64,000 bases of DNA from Saccharomonospora glauca K62 (GCF_000243395.2 NZ_CM001484.1:3404524-3468523); one strand, 5' to 3'; shown: positions 34,403-47,591, numbered from the stretch's first letter. The notes: generated by a model from the sequence alone, not told the origin. Translations and numbers: made by a program.

Positions 34403-34683
34403 GACTGTTCCATCGTTGCCCACAGGCCCGCCGCGTGGAGTTTCGCGACGTCGCCTTCCACCTTCTCCTTCGTTCCCGACGACACGACGGCCCTGCCCTT
34501 GTGGTGGACGTCGAGCATGAGTTTCGTGGCGTGGTCCTTGCTGTACCCGAAGATCCTCTGGAATACGTAGGTCACGTAGGACATGAGGTTGACCGGGTCG
34601 TTCCACACGATCGTCTGCCACGGTCGGTCCTCGGCGCCGAGATCCGCACCGAGTGTCTCTTCGGCCTCGACGGGCGTGGTCAT
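34399..34683 (-). CDS. clpS: ATP-dependent Clp protease adaptor ClpS, 94 aa
   Basis: Delivers N-degron substrates to the ClpC/ClpA unfoldase. Contains [31 protein letters not shown] and [13 protein letters not shown], all standard. Starts the leftward run, divergent from pncB. Confidence 0.93.
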   Translation of the reverse strand: MTTPVEAEETLGADLGAEDRPWQTIVWNDPVNLMSYVTYVFQRIFGYSKDHATKLMLDVHHKGRAVVSSGTKEKVEGDVAKLHAAGLWATMEQS

Positions 34684-34816
34684 ACCTCCATGGTGTCACG
34701 GGGCGCAATACCGGCGTGCCCGAGGTAGGCCACGCGGGTGAGAGCGTGCTCGTTCCCGGCGTGCCGGGCGGCCCACCCCGGCCACGAGGTTCCTCGGTGG
34801 CGAATAATCTTGCGGC

Positions 34817-36112
34817 ATGTCCTCCCCGGCGAGCGGGAGCAGCACCGCGCTGTTCACCGACCACTACGAGCTGACCATGCTGGCGAGCGCGCTCCGCGAC
34901 GGGACCGGCGAACGGAACTGCGTGTTCGAGGTGTTCGCCCGCAGGCTGCCCGCCGGACGTCGCTACGGCGTCGTCGCCGGCACCCAGCGAGTTCTCGACG
35001 CGATCGCCGACTTCCGGTTCACCGACGCCGAACTCGCCCAACTGCGGCGGACCGGCGTGGTCGACTCGACCACGCTCGACTGGCTCGCGAACTACCGGTT
35101 CACCGGTGACATCGACGGCTACCCCGAGGGGGAGCTGTACTTCCCCGGCTCGCCGATCCTCACCGTGCGCGGCACCTTCGCCGAGAGCGTGCTGCTCGAA
35201 ACCGTGGTGCTGTCGATCCTCAACCACGACAGCGCGGTCGCCTCCGCCGCGGCACGCATGTCCGCCGCCGCCAACGGCCGTCCCATCATCGAGATGGGTG
35301 GCCGTCGCACGCACGAACACGCCGCCGTCGCCGCCGCCCGCGCCGCCTACCTCGCGGGCTTCGCCACCACCTCGAACCTCGAAGCGGGCCGCCGCTACGG
35401 CATCCCCACCCGTGGCACCGTCGCCCACGCGTTCATGCTGCTGCACGACACCGAGGAGGCCGCCTTCCGGGCCCAGATCGAGAAGATGGGCACCGACACG
35501 ACCCTGCTGGTGGACACCTACGACATCACCAAGGGAATCGAGACTGCCGTTCGGGTGGCGGGTCCCGAACTCGGCGCGATCCGCATCGACTCCGGCGACG
35601 TCGGCGTGCTCGCGCGCCAGGCCCGTGAACAACTCGACGCGCTGGGGGCCAAGGACACCCGCATCGTCGTCTCCGGGGACCTCGACGAACACGCCATCGC
35701 CGCGCTCCGCGCCGAGCCCGTGGACGCCTACGGCGTGGGCACGTCCGTCGTCACCGGCTCCGGCGCCCCCACCGCGGGCATGGTGTACAAACTGGTCGAG
35801 GTAGACGGTCGGCCCGTGGCGAAACGCAGTGAGCACAAGGCATCCCGCGGCGGCCGCAAGGCCGCGCTGCGGCGGCACAAGCCCACGGGCACCGCGCTGG
35901 AGGAGGTCGTCTACCCCACCGCCAACCCGCCCGAGCTCGGCGAGCACGACAAGGAACTGCACATCCCCCTGCTCCGGGGTGGACAACCCGTGGACGACCT
36001 GCCCACCCTTGAAGACGCCAGGGATCGCCTGCGCCGGGCCCTGGTGTCCCTGCCGTGGGAAGGGTTGAAGTTGTCCAGCGGCGACCCCGCCATTCCCACG
36101 ACCTTCCTGTAG
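34817..36112 (+). CDS. pncB: nicotinate phosphoribosyltransferase, 431 aa
   Basis: Preiss-Handler NAD salvage: nicotinate + PRPP to nicotinate mononucleotide. FTDHYELTMLASALRDGTGE at the N-terminus, EMGGRRTHEHAAVAAARAAY, DTYDITKG, and IRIDSGDVGVLARQAREQLD are hallmark segments. The next gene, pncA, supplies nicotinate, so the pair forms a salvage unit. Confidence 0.95.
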   Translation: MSSPASGSSTALFTDHYELTMLASALRDGTGERNCVFEVFARRLPAGRRYGVVAGTQRVLDAIADFRFTDAELAQLRRTGVVDSTTLDWLANYRFTGDIDGYPEGELYFPGSPILTVRGTFAESVLLETVVLSILNHDSAVASAAARMSAAANGRPIIEMGGRRTHEHAAVAAARAAYLAGFATTSNLEAGRRYGIPTRGTVAHAFMLLHDTEEAAFRAQIEKMGTDTTLLVDTYDITKGIETAVRVAGPELGAIRIDSGDVGVLARQAREQLDALGAKDTRIVVSGDLDEHAIAALRAEPVDAYGVGTSVVTGSGAPTAGMVYKLVEVDGRPVAKRSEHKASRGGRKAALRRHKPTGTALEEVVYPTANPPELGEHDKELHIPLLRGGQPVDDLPTLEDARDRLRRALVSLPWEGLKLSSGDPAIPTTFL

Positions 36113-36146
36113 TCGGCACGTGGCCGCGTCGATCCCGGAGGTGAAC

Positions 36147-36725
36147 ATGGCTACCGCATTGATCGTGGTGGACGTGCAGAACGACTTCTGCGAGGGAGGT
36201 TCGCTCGCGGTCGCCGGAGGAGCCGCCGTGGCCGAGGCCATCTCGGCGTATCTGCGCGGTGACGGCTCCGCGTACGACCACGTCGTCGCCACCCGCGACT
36301 ACCACATCGACCCCGGCGACCACTTCAGCGACAACCCCGACTTCGTTCGGTCGTGGCCCCGGCACTGCGTGGCGGACACGGCGGGCGCGAGCTTCCACCC
36401 TCGGCTCGACATCGCGCCGATCACGGCGGTGTTCTCGAAGGGCCATTACAGCCACGGCTACTCGGGTTTCGAGGGCCGGACCGACACCGACGACGCCCTC
36501 GTCGACTGGCTCCGGAGCCGTGAGGTGCGGGCCGTCGACGTGGTCGGCATCGCCACCGACCACTGTGTTCGCGCCACCGCGCTCGACGCCGCCCGGCACG
36601 GCTTCGACGTCAGTGTTCTGGCCGAACTCACGGCGGGTGTCTCCAAGTCCACCGTGGACGCGGCACTCACGGAACTACGGGAGGCCGGTGTGACCGTCGT
36701 CGGGCAACCGAAGGTCGCTTCGTGA
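36147..36725 (+). CDS. pncA: nicotinamidase (isochorismatase-like hydrolase), 192 aa
   Basis: Deamidates nicotinamide to nicotinate. Catalytic triad Asp9 (VVDVQNDF), Lys98 (SKGHYSHGYSGF) and Cys140 (GIATDHCVRATALDA), with metal ligands Asp51, His53, His59. ATG 36147 follows GGAGGTGAAC; an upstream in-frame start is less likely. Would also activate pyrazinamide-type prodrugs, as known for the family. Confidence 0.95.
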   Translation: MATALIVVDVQNDFCEGGSLAVAGGAAVAEAISAYLRGDGSAYDHVVATRDYHIDPGDHFSDNPDFVRSWPRHCVADTAGASFHPRLDIAPITAVFSKGHYSHGYSGFEGRTDTDDALVDWLRSREVRAVDVVGIATDHCVRATALDAARHGFDVSVLAELTAGVSKSTVDAALTELREAGVTVVGQPKVAS

Positions 36726-37657
36726 CGGGTACGGGGCTGCTGGCATTCGGCGAGGCCCTCGCAATGTTCAGCACGCGGTCGGGAAAACTCCGGCACGCCA
36801 CGTCGGTGGAGGTGGGTATCGCCGGGTCCGAGGCGATGGTCGCCATCGGCGTGGCCCGGTTGGGTGTCTCCTCCTCGTGGGCGGGTCGGCTCGGGGCCGA
36901 CGAACCCGGTGCGCTCGTCCTGGCCCGGCTACGCGAGGAGGGGGTGGACACCTCCGCCGTGCGCACCGACCGCCGGGCGCCCACCGGGTTGATGATCAAG
37001 GACTTCCGCAACACGGACGCCATGCGCGCCGCGTTCTACCGCAACGGCAGCGCCGGGACCCGGCTGTGTCCCGAGGACGTCCCGGAGGACCACATCCGCG
37101 AGGCGGGCGTACTGCACCTCAGCGGCCTCACCCCCGGGCTGTCGGACTCGGCCGCCAAGGCGGTGTTCGCCGCGGCCGAGACCGCCCGTGAGGAAGGGGT
37201 CCCCGTCTCCCTCGACGTCGACTACGCCCACGCGCTCTGGTACCCCGAGGACGCGGCCGACGTCCTGTACGACCTCGTGGGGCTGTGCGACATCGTGTTC
37301 ATCGGGGACGACGCGGCACGGCTGCTCGGCCTGGACGGCGACCCGCAGGAGCTGGCGGCCGCGTTGGCCGAGCTCGGACCCGATCAGGTGATCGTCGAGC
37401 TCGGACCTCGCGGGGCGGTGGCGGAACTGCACGGGTCCCGTTACGACGTGCCGAACTACCCCGTGCGGTCGGTGGACACCGAGGGGGCCGACGACGCCTT
37501 CGTCGCGGGCTACCTGGCGGAGTTCCTGACGGGCGCCTCGCCGGACAGGCGGCTGCGGACGGCCGCCGCGTGCCGGGCGTTCTCCCTCACCGTCCCCGGT
37601 GAGACGACAAGCCTCCCCGACCGCGAAGAACTGAAAGTGCTCACCCGCCCCCGCTGA
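36722..37657 (+). CDS. PfkB family sugar-kinase-like protein with altered active-site motif, 311 aa
   Basis: Overall ribokinase fold similar to 2-keto-3-deoxygluconate kinases (LLAFGEALAMFS, AIGVARLGVSSSWAGRLGAD, RAAFYRNGSAG). The anion-hole signature DTxGAGDAF is DTEGADDAF here (residues 252-260), and the substrate Asn of the usual NVAIGLARLG motif is Met. The catalytic Asp position is kept. It may be a kinase with changed substrate or a non-catalytic relative. Start overlaps pncA by four bases. Confidence 0.8.
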   Translation: MTGTGLLAFGEALAMFSTRSGKLRHATSVEVGIAGSEAMVAIGVARLGVSSSWAGRLGADEPGALVLARLREEGVDTSAVRTDRRAPTGLMIKDFRNTDAMRAAFYRNGSAGTRLCPEDVPEDHIREAGVLHLSGLTPGLSDSAAKAVFAAAETAREEGVPVSLDVDYAHALWYPEDAADVLYDLVGLCDIVFIGDDAARLLGLDGDPQELAAALAELGPDQVIVELGPRGAVAELHGSRYDVPNYPVRSVDTEGADDAFVAGYLAEFLTGASPDRRLRTAAACRAFSLTVPGETTSLPDREELKVLTRPR

Positions 37658-37661
37658 CCGG

Positions 37662-37857
37662 CGTGTCCGCAGGCTGTGCACCCGTGTCCGCACCTCCTGC
37701 ACGCGTGTCCGCAGGCTGTGCACCCGTGTCCGCACCTCCTGCACTCGTGTTCGCACCCTGTGGCGCGGACACGGGTACGCAAACTGCAAACACCCGTCCC
37801 TAACCTGCGGACACGGGTACGAGAAGTGCGGACACGCGTACCTAGCCTGCGGACACG
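37662..37857. repeat. 21-bp-period repeats in two mirrored blocks
   Basis: CGTGTCCGCA recurs at 37662, 37683, 37704 and 37725, and as CGTGTTCGCA at 37746: an exact 21-base period with alternating AGGCTGTGCACC and CCTCCTGCAC linkers. The complement TGCGGACACG then appears at 37806, 37826 and 37848. The two blocks can pair into a long hairpin. It fills most of the 250-bp gap between the sugar-kinase gene and dinG. The same word occurs in the hairpin at 52451-52531. Confidence 0.85.
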
Positions 37858-37907
37858 GGGTTGGGTGGGCGAGGAGGGCGGCGGTCCCGGCGGTAACGTT
37901 TCGGGGC

Positions 37908-39962
37908 GTGACCGGTGCCCGTTCGGACCTCCCCAGCGTCCGCGAACTCCTCAGCCACGCCGTCGAGGCGGTGGGCGGTACCGAACGCGAGGGCCAGGTT
38001 CGCATGGCCGAGGCCGTGGACCGCGCCATCCGCACCGGCGAGCACCTCGCCGTGCAGGCGGGGACCGGCACCGGCAAGTCGCTCGCCTACCTCGTGCCCG
38101 CCATCCGCCACGCCGTCGCCTCCGACACCACCGTCGTGGTGTCCACGGCCACGATCGCTCTGCAACGCCAGTTGGTCGACCGGGACCTGCCGCGCCTGGC
38201 GAAGGCGCTGAAGAAACCCCTCGGCGAGGAACCCACGTTCGCGATCCTCAAGGGTCGGCGCAATTACCTGTGCCTGCACCGCGTCCACGGCGGCGTGGAG
38301 GAGGAGCCCGAGGACGCCGCACTGTTCGACCAGTTCGCCGTCTCCCGCCTCGGGCGGGAGGTGAAGCGGCTTCACGAGTGGTCGTCGGACACCGAGACCG
38401 GCGACCGCGACGAACTGGTGCCCGGCGTGTCCGACCGGGCGTGGCGGCAGGTGTCGGTGACGGCGAAGGAATGCCTCGGCGCGGGCCGCTGCCCGGTGGG
38501 CGACGACTGCTTCGCCGAACTGGCACGGGCCGAGGCGGCGAGAGCGCACGTCGTGGTCACCAACCACGCGCTCCTGGCCATCGACGCCCTCCAGGAACAC
38601 CAGATCCTGCCCGACCACGACGTCACGATCATCGACGAGGCCCACGAGCTGGTCGACCGCGTCACGTCGGCGGCCACCGCGGACCTGTCCCCCTCCGCGG
38701 TGACGACGGCGACCCGGCGCTGCGGCAGGCTCATCGACGCCGCCATCGCGGACCGGCTGCTGGAGGCGGGTGAGGGCCTGGCGCTGATGCTGGAGGACGT
38801 GCCACCGGGCCGGCTGGACACGCTCCCCGAAGCGCTGGGCGGCGCGCTCGCCGCCGTACGTGACGCTGCGCATGCCTGCCTCACCGCACTGGGCTCCGAC
38901 CGCCGCGAGGACCCGGACGAAGCCGCCAAACGCAAACTCGCCCGCTCCGCCCTGGACGAGGTCCACGACACGGCCGTCCGACTGCTCGACGTGTTCGACG
39001 ACGACCTCGCCGACCGCAAGGACGTGGTGTGGTGCACGGGAGACAGGGCCTCGGCGAACCCGCGCCCACCCGCACTGCACGTCGCACCGCTGGGGGTCGG
39101 CGGGCTCCTGCGAGAACGGGTGTTCGGCACGAGCACCACGGTGCTCACGTCCGCGACGCTGGCCCTCGGCGGCTCCTTCGACACCCTCGCCCGCCAGTGG
39201 GGCCTGCCCCCGGCTCCGCGCCCCGCGAAGAAGGCGGAAGGCACGGCCACCGAGAAACCCCCGCCGTCGGACGCCGACGACGGTCCCCGGTGGAGCGGGC
39301 TCGACGTCGGCTCGCCCTTCGACTACCGCCGCAACGGCATCCTCTACGTCGCCAAGCACCTGCCCCCACCGGGACGCGACGGCCTCGGCAAGGCGACGCT
39401 CGACGAGATCGCCGAGCTGATCGACGCGGCGGGCGGCCGCACGCTCGGGCTGTTCTCCTCCATGCGCGCCGCGAGGCAGGCCGCCGACGAACTCGGCGAC
39501 CGCCTCGACCACCCCATCCTGTGCCAGGGCGACGATTCCACGTCACTGCTGGTCAACAAGTTCGCCGAGGACGCGCGCACGTGCCTGTTCGGCACGCTGT
39601 CGCTGTGGCAGGGCGTGGACGTGCCGGGCCCGTCGCTGTCGCTCGTCATCGTGGCCCGGCTGCCGTTTCCCCGCCCCGACGACCCGGTGGCGTCCGCCCG
39701 GCAGCGCGCGGTGGAGGCTCGCGGCGGCAACGGCTTCCTCACCGTGGCCGCCACGCACGCGGCCCTGCTGCTCGCCCAGGGCGTCGGCAGACTGCACCGC
39801 TCGGTGAACGACCGTGGCGTGGTCGCGGTGCTGGACCCTCGGCTGGCCACCGCCCGTTACGGCGGCTTCCTCCGCGCGTCCCTGCCCCCGCTGTGGCCCA
39901 CCCACCGGCCCGACGTCGTCCGCGACGCCCTGCGTCGGCTCGACGCCTCCTCCCCCGACTGA
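37908..39962 (+). CDS. dinG: DinG-type ATP-dependent DNA helicase, 684 aa
   Basis: Superfamily 2, XPD-like helicase: Walker A QAGTGTGKSLAYLVP, DEAH box TIIDEAHELVDR, and C-terminal motifs LFGTLSLWQGVDVPGPSLSL and GVGRLHRSVNDRGVVAVLDP. The four Fe-S Cys region is represented by NYLCLHR, KECLGAGRCPVGDDCF. Position equals Rv1329c. GTG 37908 lacks a strong Shine-Dalgarno. A role in resolving R-loops and unusual DNA structures is known for the family. Confidence 0.92.
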   Translation: MTGARSDLPSVRELLSHAVEAVGGTEREGQVRMAEAVDRAIRTGEHLAVQAGTGTGKSLAYLVPAIRHAVASDTTVVVSTATIALQRQLVDRDLPRLAKALKKPLGEEPTFAILKGRRNYLCLHRVHGGVEEEPEDAALFDQFAVSRLGREVKRLHEWSSDTETGDRDELVPGVSDRAWRQVSVTAKECLGAGRCPVGDDCFAELARAEAARAHVVVTNHALLAIDALQEHQILPDHDVTIIDEAHELVDRVTSAATADLSPSAVTTATRRCGRLIDAAIADRLLEAGEGLALMLEDVPPGRLDTLPEALGGALAAVRDAAHACLTALGSDRREDPDEAAKRKLARSALDEVHDTAVRLLDVFDDDLADRKDVVWCTGDRASANPRPPALHVAPLGVGGLLRERVFGTSTTVLTSATLALGGSFDTLARQWGLPPAPRPAKKAEGTATEKPPPSDADDGPRWSGLDVGSPFDYRRNGILYVAKHLPPPGRDGLGKATLDEIAELIDAAGGRTLGLFSSMRAARQAADELGDRLDHPILCQGDDSTSLLVNKFAEDARTCLFGTLSLWQGVDVPGPSLSLVIVARLPFPRPDDPVASARQRAVEARGGNGFLTVAATHAALLLAQGVGRLHRSVNDRGVVAVLDPRLATARYGGFLRASLPPLWPTHRPDVVRDALRRLDASSPD

Positions 39963-39985
39963 GTACGCCACGACGGAGGACTACG

Positions 39986-40353
39986 GTGGACGCCAACCCG
40001 ACACCGAGGGAGATGTCGTTGTCGTCCGATTCGTCCAGCGCCCGTTCCCGCTCCGTCAGCGTCGACGACACCGGTGTCCGTCGCTTGCTGGCCGACGGCA
40101 CGGAGGAGTCGATCTCGTGGGAAGACCTGGCCGCCGTCGTCGTGAGGGTGATCCCCGAGGGGCCGTGGAAGGAGGACGTCTTCCTCATGCTGGCGGCCTC
40201 CGACGGCACGGGCACGGCGATCCCCAGCGGTGACCCGGCCGCCGACGCGCTGATCGAACGGCTGCAGACGCTTCCCGGCTTCGACCACGACACGTTCATC
40301 GAGGCGATGACCACTGACGCCGACAAGGCGTACGTCGTGTGGAAAAAGGCGAG

Positions 40354-40357
<4 letters not shown>
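39986..40357 (+). CDS. conserved hypothetical protein, 123 aa
   Basis: GTG 39986 follows GGAGG and is preferred over ATG 40013, whose GAGGGAG is directly adjacent. After a Ser-rich start comes a compact alpha/beta region (VRRLLADGTEESISWEDLAA, VFLMLAASDGTGTAIPSGDP, LPGFDHDTFIEAM). It is 23 bases after dinG and overlaps the convergent hydrolase gene by four bases. Function unknown. Confidence 0.75.
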
Positions 40358-44181
<3,824 letters not shown>

Positions 44182-44436
44182 TGAAGCCTCCTGCACTCGA
44201 AACCCCGCGAACCTTGCTCGCCACGGGCGGGGACCCACGTTGGCTACGAGGGATCGTAGCCCTCCACCTCTCCGGGTTCGCGCACCGGGAGCACAGATCA
44301 CTTTCCCGACCGTCCCGGCTCTGACGAGCGGCAACGCCGAGCTCTTCCCAATCATCGCTAAACCGCAGGTGAAGCCGCGTGTTACGACTCACACGACGGG
44401 TTCGGGCGGAGATGTTGGCTACGTCACCACCACTTT

Positions 44437-45201
44437 TCAGCCGAGTACGCGCGCAACGGCGTCGACCACGGCCTCGGAGGCCTCCAACGGGCTCAGGTGG
44501 CCGGCCTCCGGGATCAACACGAGTTCGGCGTTCGGCACCGCGGCCGCGAGTTCGCGCGCGGTCTCCGGCGGGGTCGTGACGTCCTCCTCCCCCGTGATCA
44601 CGACGGTGGGCACGGCCACGGAACGGAGCAGCTCGGTCGCGTCACCACGCGCCGCCATCGCGCGCTGCGCCCACGCCACACCGGAAGGCGGTTGTTGCTC
44701 GATGAGTTCGCGTACCCGCTCGACCAGCCCGGGACGGCGCGCTCGCGTGGTCTCGCCCAGCAACTTCGGCACCATCTGGTCGGCGAGCCAGCCCGCGGTG
44801 CCCTCGGTCTCGGCCCGCCGCGCCACCTCCAGACGGTTCGCCCTGGCCTCCTCGGCGTCCGCGCCGGCCTTGGTGTCGATCAGGACGAGCCCGGCGATCC
44901 GTTCGGGGGCGAGCCTCAGCATCGCGAACGTGACGTATCCACCCATCGAACAGCCGCCGAGCACGACCTTGTCGAGACCGAGCCGGTCGAGCAGCGCCAG
45001 GACGTCACGGGCCGCGTGGTCGAGGTTCGGCTCCACACCCGCGTCCTCGCCGTCGGGCATCGGGGAACGACCGAGTCCGCGCTGATCAGGAGTGATCAAC
45101 CGCGTACGTTCGGCAAGCGGGGCACGCACGGAGTCCCACATGCGCGCGTCCAGCGGGTAGGCGTGCAACAACACCAGTGGCGGAGACGACATGTCCACCA
45201 T
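44437..45201 (-). CDS. alpha/beta-fold hydrolase, 254 aa
   Basis: Nucleophile elbow GGCSMGGYV, oxyanion region LLHAYPLDARMWD, acid in VITGEEDVTTP, and catalytic His in EAGHLSPLE. General esterase/hydrolase of the 3-oxoadipate enol-lactonase-like type; substrate unknown. Start GTG 45201 or ATG 45192. Confidence 0.85.
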   Translation of the reverse strand: MVDMSSPPLVLLHAYPLDARMWDSVRAPLAERTRLITPDQRGLGRSPMPDGEDAGVEPNLDHAARDVLALLDRLGLDKVVLGGCSMGGYVTFAMLRLAPERIAGLVLIDTKAGADAEEARANRLEVARRAETEGTAGWLADQMVPKLLGETTRARRPGLVERVRELIEQQPPSGVAWAQRAMAARGDATELLRSVAVPTVVITGEEDVTTPPETARELAAAVPNAELVLIPEAGHLSPLEASEAVVDAVARVLG

Positions 45202-45230
45202 TGTCGACGGAAGCCACTAGATTCGCGGAC

Positions 45231-45752
45231 ATGACACGGCTGGGGTCCTTGCGCACGCCACGGCTGCTGCTGCGCCCGTTCACCGACGACGACCTGCCGG
45301 TCGTGATCGGACTCCAGTCGGCGCGGGAGACGCATCCGCACGAGAGCACGCCTCCGACGCCGGAGGAGGCGCGAGCCCAGTTCGACTCCTGGCGACGGCA
45401 CTGGGCCGACCACGGTTTCGGGTACGTGGCGGTGGAACTCGCCGAGGCTCGCACCGTGATCGGGGTCGGCGGGCTCCAGAGCACCGAACTCGACGGGGAA
45501 TCAGTGCTCAACCTGTACTACCGGTTCCGCCCCGAGGTCTGGGGTCACGGCTACGCGCCGGAGATGGCGACGGCGTTGCTCGACTGGGCGGCGCGGGAAC
45601 TGCCCGAGAAGCCGGTGGTGATCGTCACGAACGTCCGCAACACCGCGGCGCGCCGGGTGGCGGAAAAACTCGCGTTCTCGGAGTACCGGAGGGACCTCTA
45701 CCGGGGCGCTCCCGCGGTGTACTACCGCAAGGACCCTCGCGAGGCCGGCTGA
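45231..45752 (+). CDS. GNAT family N-acetyltransferase (RimJ/RimL-like), 173 aa
   Basis: LRTPRLLLRPFTDDDLP begins the fold; acetyl-CoA binding is shown by YRFRPEVWGHGYAPEMATAL; NTAARRVAEKLAFSEYRRD forms the final helices. Divergent from the hydrolase with overlapping promoter space. Target unknown. Confidence 0.88.
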   Translation: MTRLGSLRTPRLLLRPFTDDDLPVVIGLQSARETHPHESTPPTPEEARAQFDSWRRHWADHGFGYVAVELAEARTVIGVGGLQSTELDGESVLNLYYRFRPEVWGHGYAPEMATALLDWAARELPEKPVVIVTNVRNTAARRVAEKLAFSEYRRDLYRGAPAVYYRKDPREAG

Positions 45753-45753
45753 C

Positions 45754-46044
45754 TCACCAGCGACGGCGGGTCGGCCCCCGCCGGGTGCGTGCCCGCCAGC
45801 AGCCCTGATGCCAGTGCCGCCGGTCGGCGACGGAGCCGTACTCCCCGGCGGGCCAGGCCACAACATGCGCGACCCCGACCCGGATCTCGTGGTCGCAGCC
45901 GGGACAACGGTAGGTCTTGGTGGCCTGTGCCCCCGGCACCGAGCGCACCACCCAGTCGCCGTCGGGCCCCGACTCCGGCCGTGCCCAGCCGGCGGACGAG
46001 CCCACCCTGGGCTCGACACGGCGTGCGCGATTACGACGGGGCAT
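45754..46044 (-). CDS. small Cys/His-containing conserved protein, 96 aa
   Basis: Arg-rich start and end around a YRCPGCDHEI knuckle and RRHWHQGCW. Conserved actinobacterial proteins of this shape are often labelled ATP/GTP-binding without clear evidence; the Cys/His set suggests zinc binding. Convergent with the acetyltransferase, one base between stop codons. Confidence 0.7.
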   Translation of the reverse strand: MPRRNRARRVEPRVGSSAGWARPESGPDGDWVVRSVPGAQATKTYRCPGCDHEIRVGVAHVVAWPAGEYGSVADRRHWHQGCWRARTRRGPTRRRW

Positions 46045-46099
46045 GACTCAACGGTAACCGCCGCGCCCCGACGGTTCTCACCCCGTGGGCGACGACCCG

Positions 46100-47236
46100 T
46101 CAGTCGGCCTCCGCCAGCACGAACGGCACGAGCTGTTCGGCCGACGACAGCGACCCGTGCTGTCCCACGAGCGCCGACTCGCGGGGTTCGTGGGTCCTCC
46201 GCACCACCCCCGCCCCACCGCGGGCGGCCACCACGACGTCACCGATACGGGGCGCCACATGGGGAGCCACCACCGGCCCGAACCACCCCGCTTCCACGGC
46301 GTCGTCCCGGTGCAGCACCCACGCCCGGTCCCCGAGCACCTCCCGCCACGTCGCCAGCACGTCGTCGACCGCTCCCCGCTCGGCGTAGACGTGTCGGGCC
46401 CTGACCTCACCCGCCACCGCCCGGACCCCGTCCGTCAGCGCGGGTTCGGCGTCCACGTCCACGACGTCCTCGTCGAGGACGACCATGCCGTGGTCGGCCA
46501 CGACGGCCAGGGCCGTGCCCGCAGGAAGGTTCTCGACCAGCGACTCGACCAGCCGGTCCACCTGCCGTAGCTGCATCCGCCACGGCAACGAGCCGGGGCC
46601 GTGGAGATGCCCCATGAAATCCAGGTCGCCGTGGTAGGCGTAGCAGAAACTGCCCGGAGCGCTCAGTGCCTCGGACACGGCCGCCACGAGGTCGCCGAGC
46701 GCGTGCACCCCGACGTACGCCCCTCCCGAGAGCACGGCTCGGGTCAACGGGGTGTCGGTGAACCGGACGGAGGACACCACGGTGGCGTTCACACCCGCGG
46801 CGGCGGCACGGGCGAAGACCGTGGGCAGCCGCTGCACCTGGGCCGGGGACACGTGGTCGTGCAGGTCCTCCCCGTCGGGGTGCCTGCGCCAGCGCAACGC
46901 GTTCAACACCCCCACGCCCGGCAGCTCGAACGAATAGCCCACCAGGCCGTGTTCGCCCGAGGTGACGCCCGTGCCGATCGCGGCGAGTCCGGCAGCGGTG
47001 GTGGCCGGGTACCCCACCCGCAGTGGCCGGCGCGCCAGTTCGGTTAGTACCGGAGCGTCGGCGGCGTGAGCGGACAACAGCTCCCAACCGAGGCCGTCGA
47101 CCAGCAGCACTCCCACGCGCGTACGGGAATCGAAGCCGAGCGTGTCGACGAAACCGGGGACCCCCAGCGCGGCGAGCGCCGACGGGGTCACCTCGGCCAG
47201 GAGGGGGGTTTCGGCGTCGAGTACGGGCAGGTCCAT
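46100..47236 (-). CDS. alkaline-phosphatase-superfamily nucleotide pyrophosphatase/phosphodiesterase-like protein, 378 aa
   Basis: Superfamily metal motifs: VGVLLVDGLGWELL, nucleophile Thr in YPATTAAGLAAIGTG, HGDLDFMGHLHGPGS and VVADHGMV. ATG 47236 follows GGGAGG. No signal peptide, so a cytoplasmic phosphodiesterase. Physiological substrate unknown. Confidence 0.85.
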   Translation of the reverse strand: MDLPVLDAETPLLAEVTPSALAALGVPGFVDTLGFDSRTRVGVLLVDGLGWELLSAHAADAPVLTELARRPLRVGYPATTAAGLAAIGTGVTSGEHGLVGYSFELPGVGVLNALRWRRHPDGEDLHDHVSPAQVQRLPTVFARAAAAGVNATVVSSVRFTDTPLTRAVLSGGAYVGVHALGDLVAAVSEALSAPGSFCYAYHGDLDFMGHLHGPGSLPWRMQLRQVDRLVESLVENLPAGTALAVVADHGMVVLDEDVVDVDAEPALTDGVRAVAGEVRARHVYAERGAVDDVLATWREVLGDRAWVLHRDDAVEAGWFGPVVAPHVAPRIGDVVVAARGGAGVVRRTHEPRESALVGQHGSLSSAEQLVPFVLAEAD

Positions 47237-47282
47237 TCCGTCAGCCTCCCACGATGCTCCGGAAAGGGCGATAATCGAAGCC

Positions 47283-47492
47283 ATGCCGACTTACGCCTAT
47301 CGCTGCCGCGTGTGCGAGGAGTCGTTCGAGCTCAACCGCCCCATGAGCGAGTCCGGCGCACCCGCGCCCTGTCCCGAAGGACACGACGACACGGTGAAGC
47401 TGTTGACCACGGTGGCGCTGACGGGTTCGGCACAGGCGCCCGCCCCGTCGGGTGGCGGCTGCTGTGGTGGCGCCTGCGGCTGCGGAGGCTGA
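47283..47492 (+). CDS. FmdB-type zinc ribbon protein, 69 aa
   Basis: PTYAYRCRVCEESFEL then CPEGHDD form the CxxC...C zinc ribbon of the FmdB/CxxC_CXXC_SSSS family. The C-terminus is Gly/Cys-rich (GGGCCGGACGCGG). Putative regulatory role in the family; not tested. Confidence 0.88.
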   Translation: MPTYAYRCRVCEESFELNRPMSESGAPAPCPEGHDDTVKLLTTVALTGSAQAPAPSGGGCCGGACGCGG

Positions 47493-47591
47493 CAACCTTC
47501 ACCGGCGCTCGCGCCGACAGTGCTCCGGCCCACACACGGCGAGACCTCGGCGACCCGGCCGCCCACACGGCACGTTCCGGAGACTGGGGCG

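Noticed and set aside
33845-36292. 815-codon leftward frame covering pncB
   Set aside because: Antisense shadow of pncB and pncA joined in frame to the true DUF2017 gene; the start at GTG 34402 overlapping clpS is the real one.
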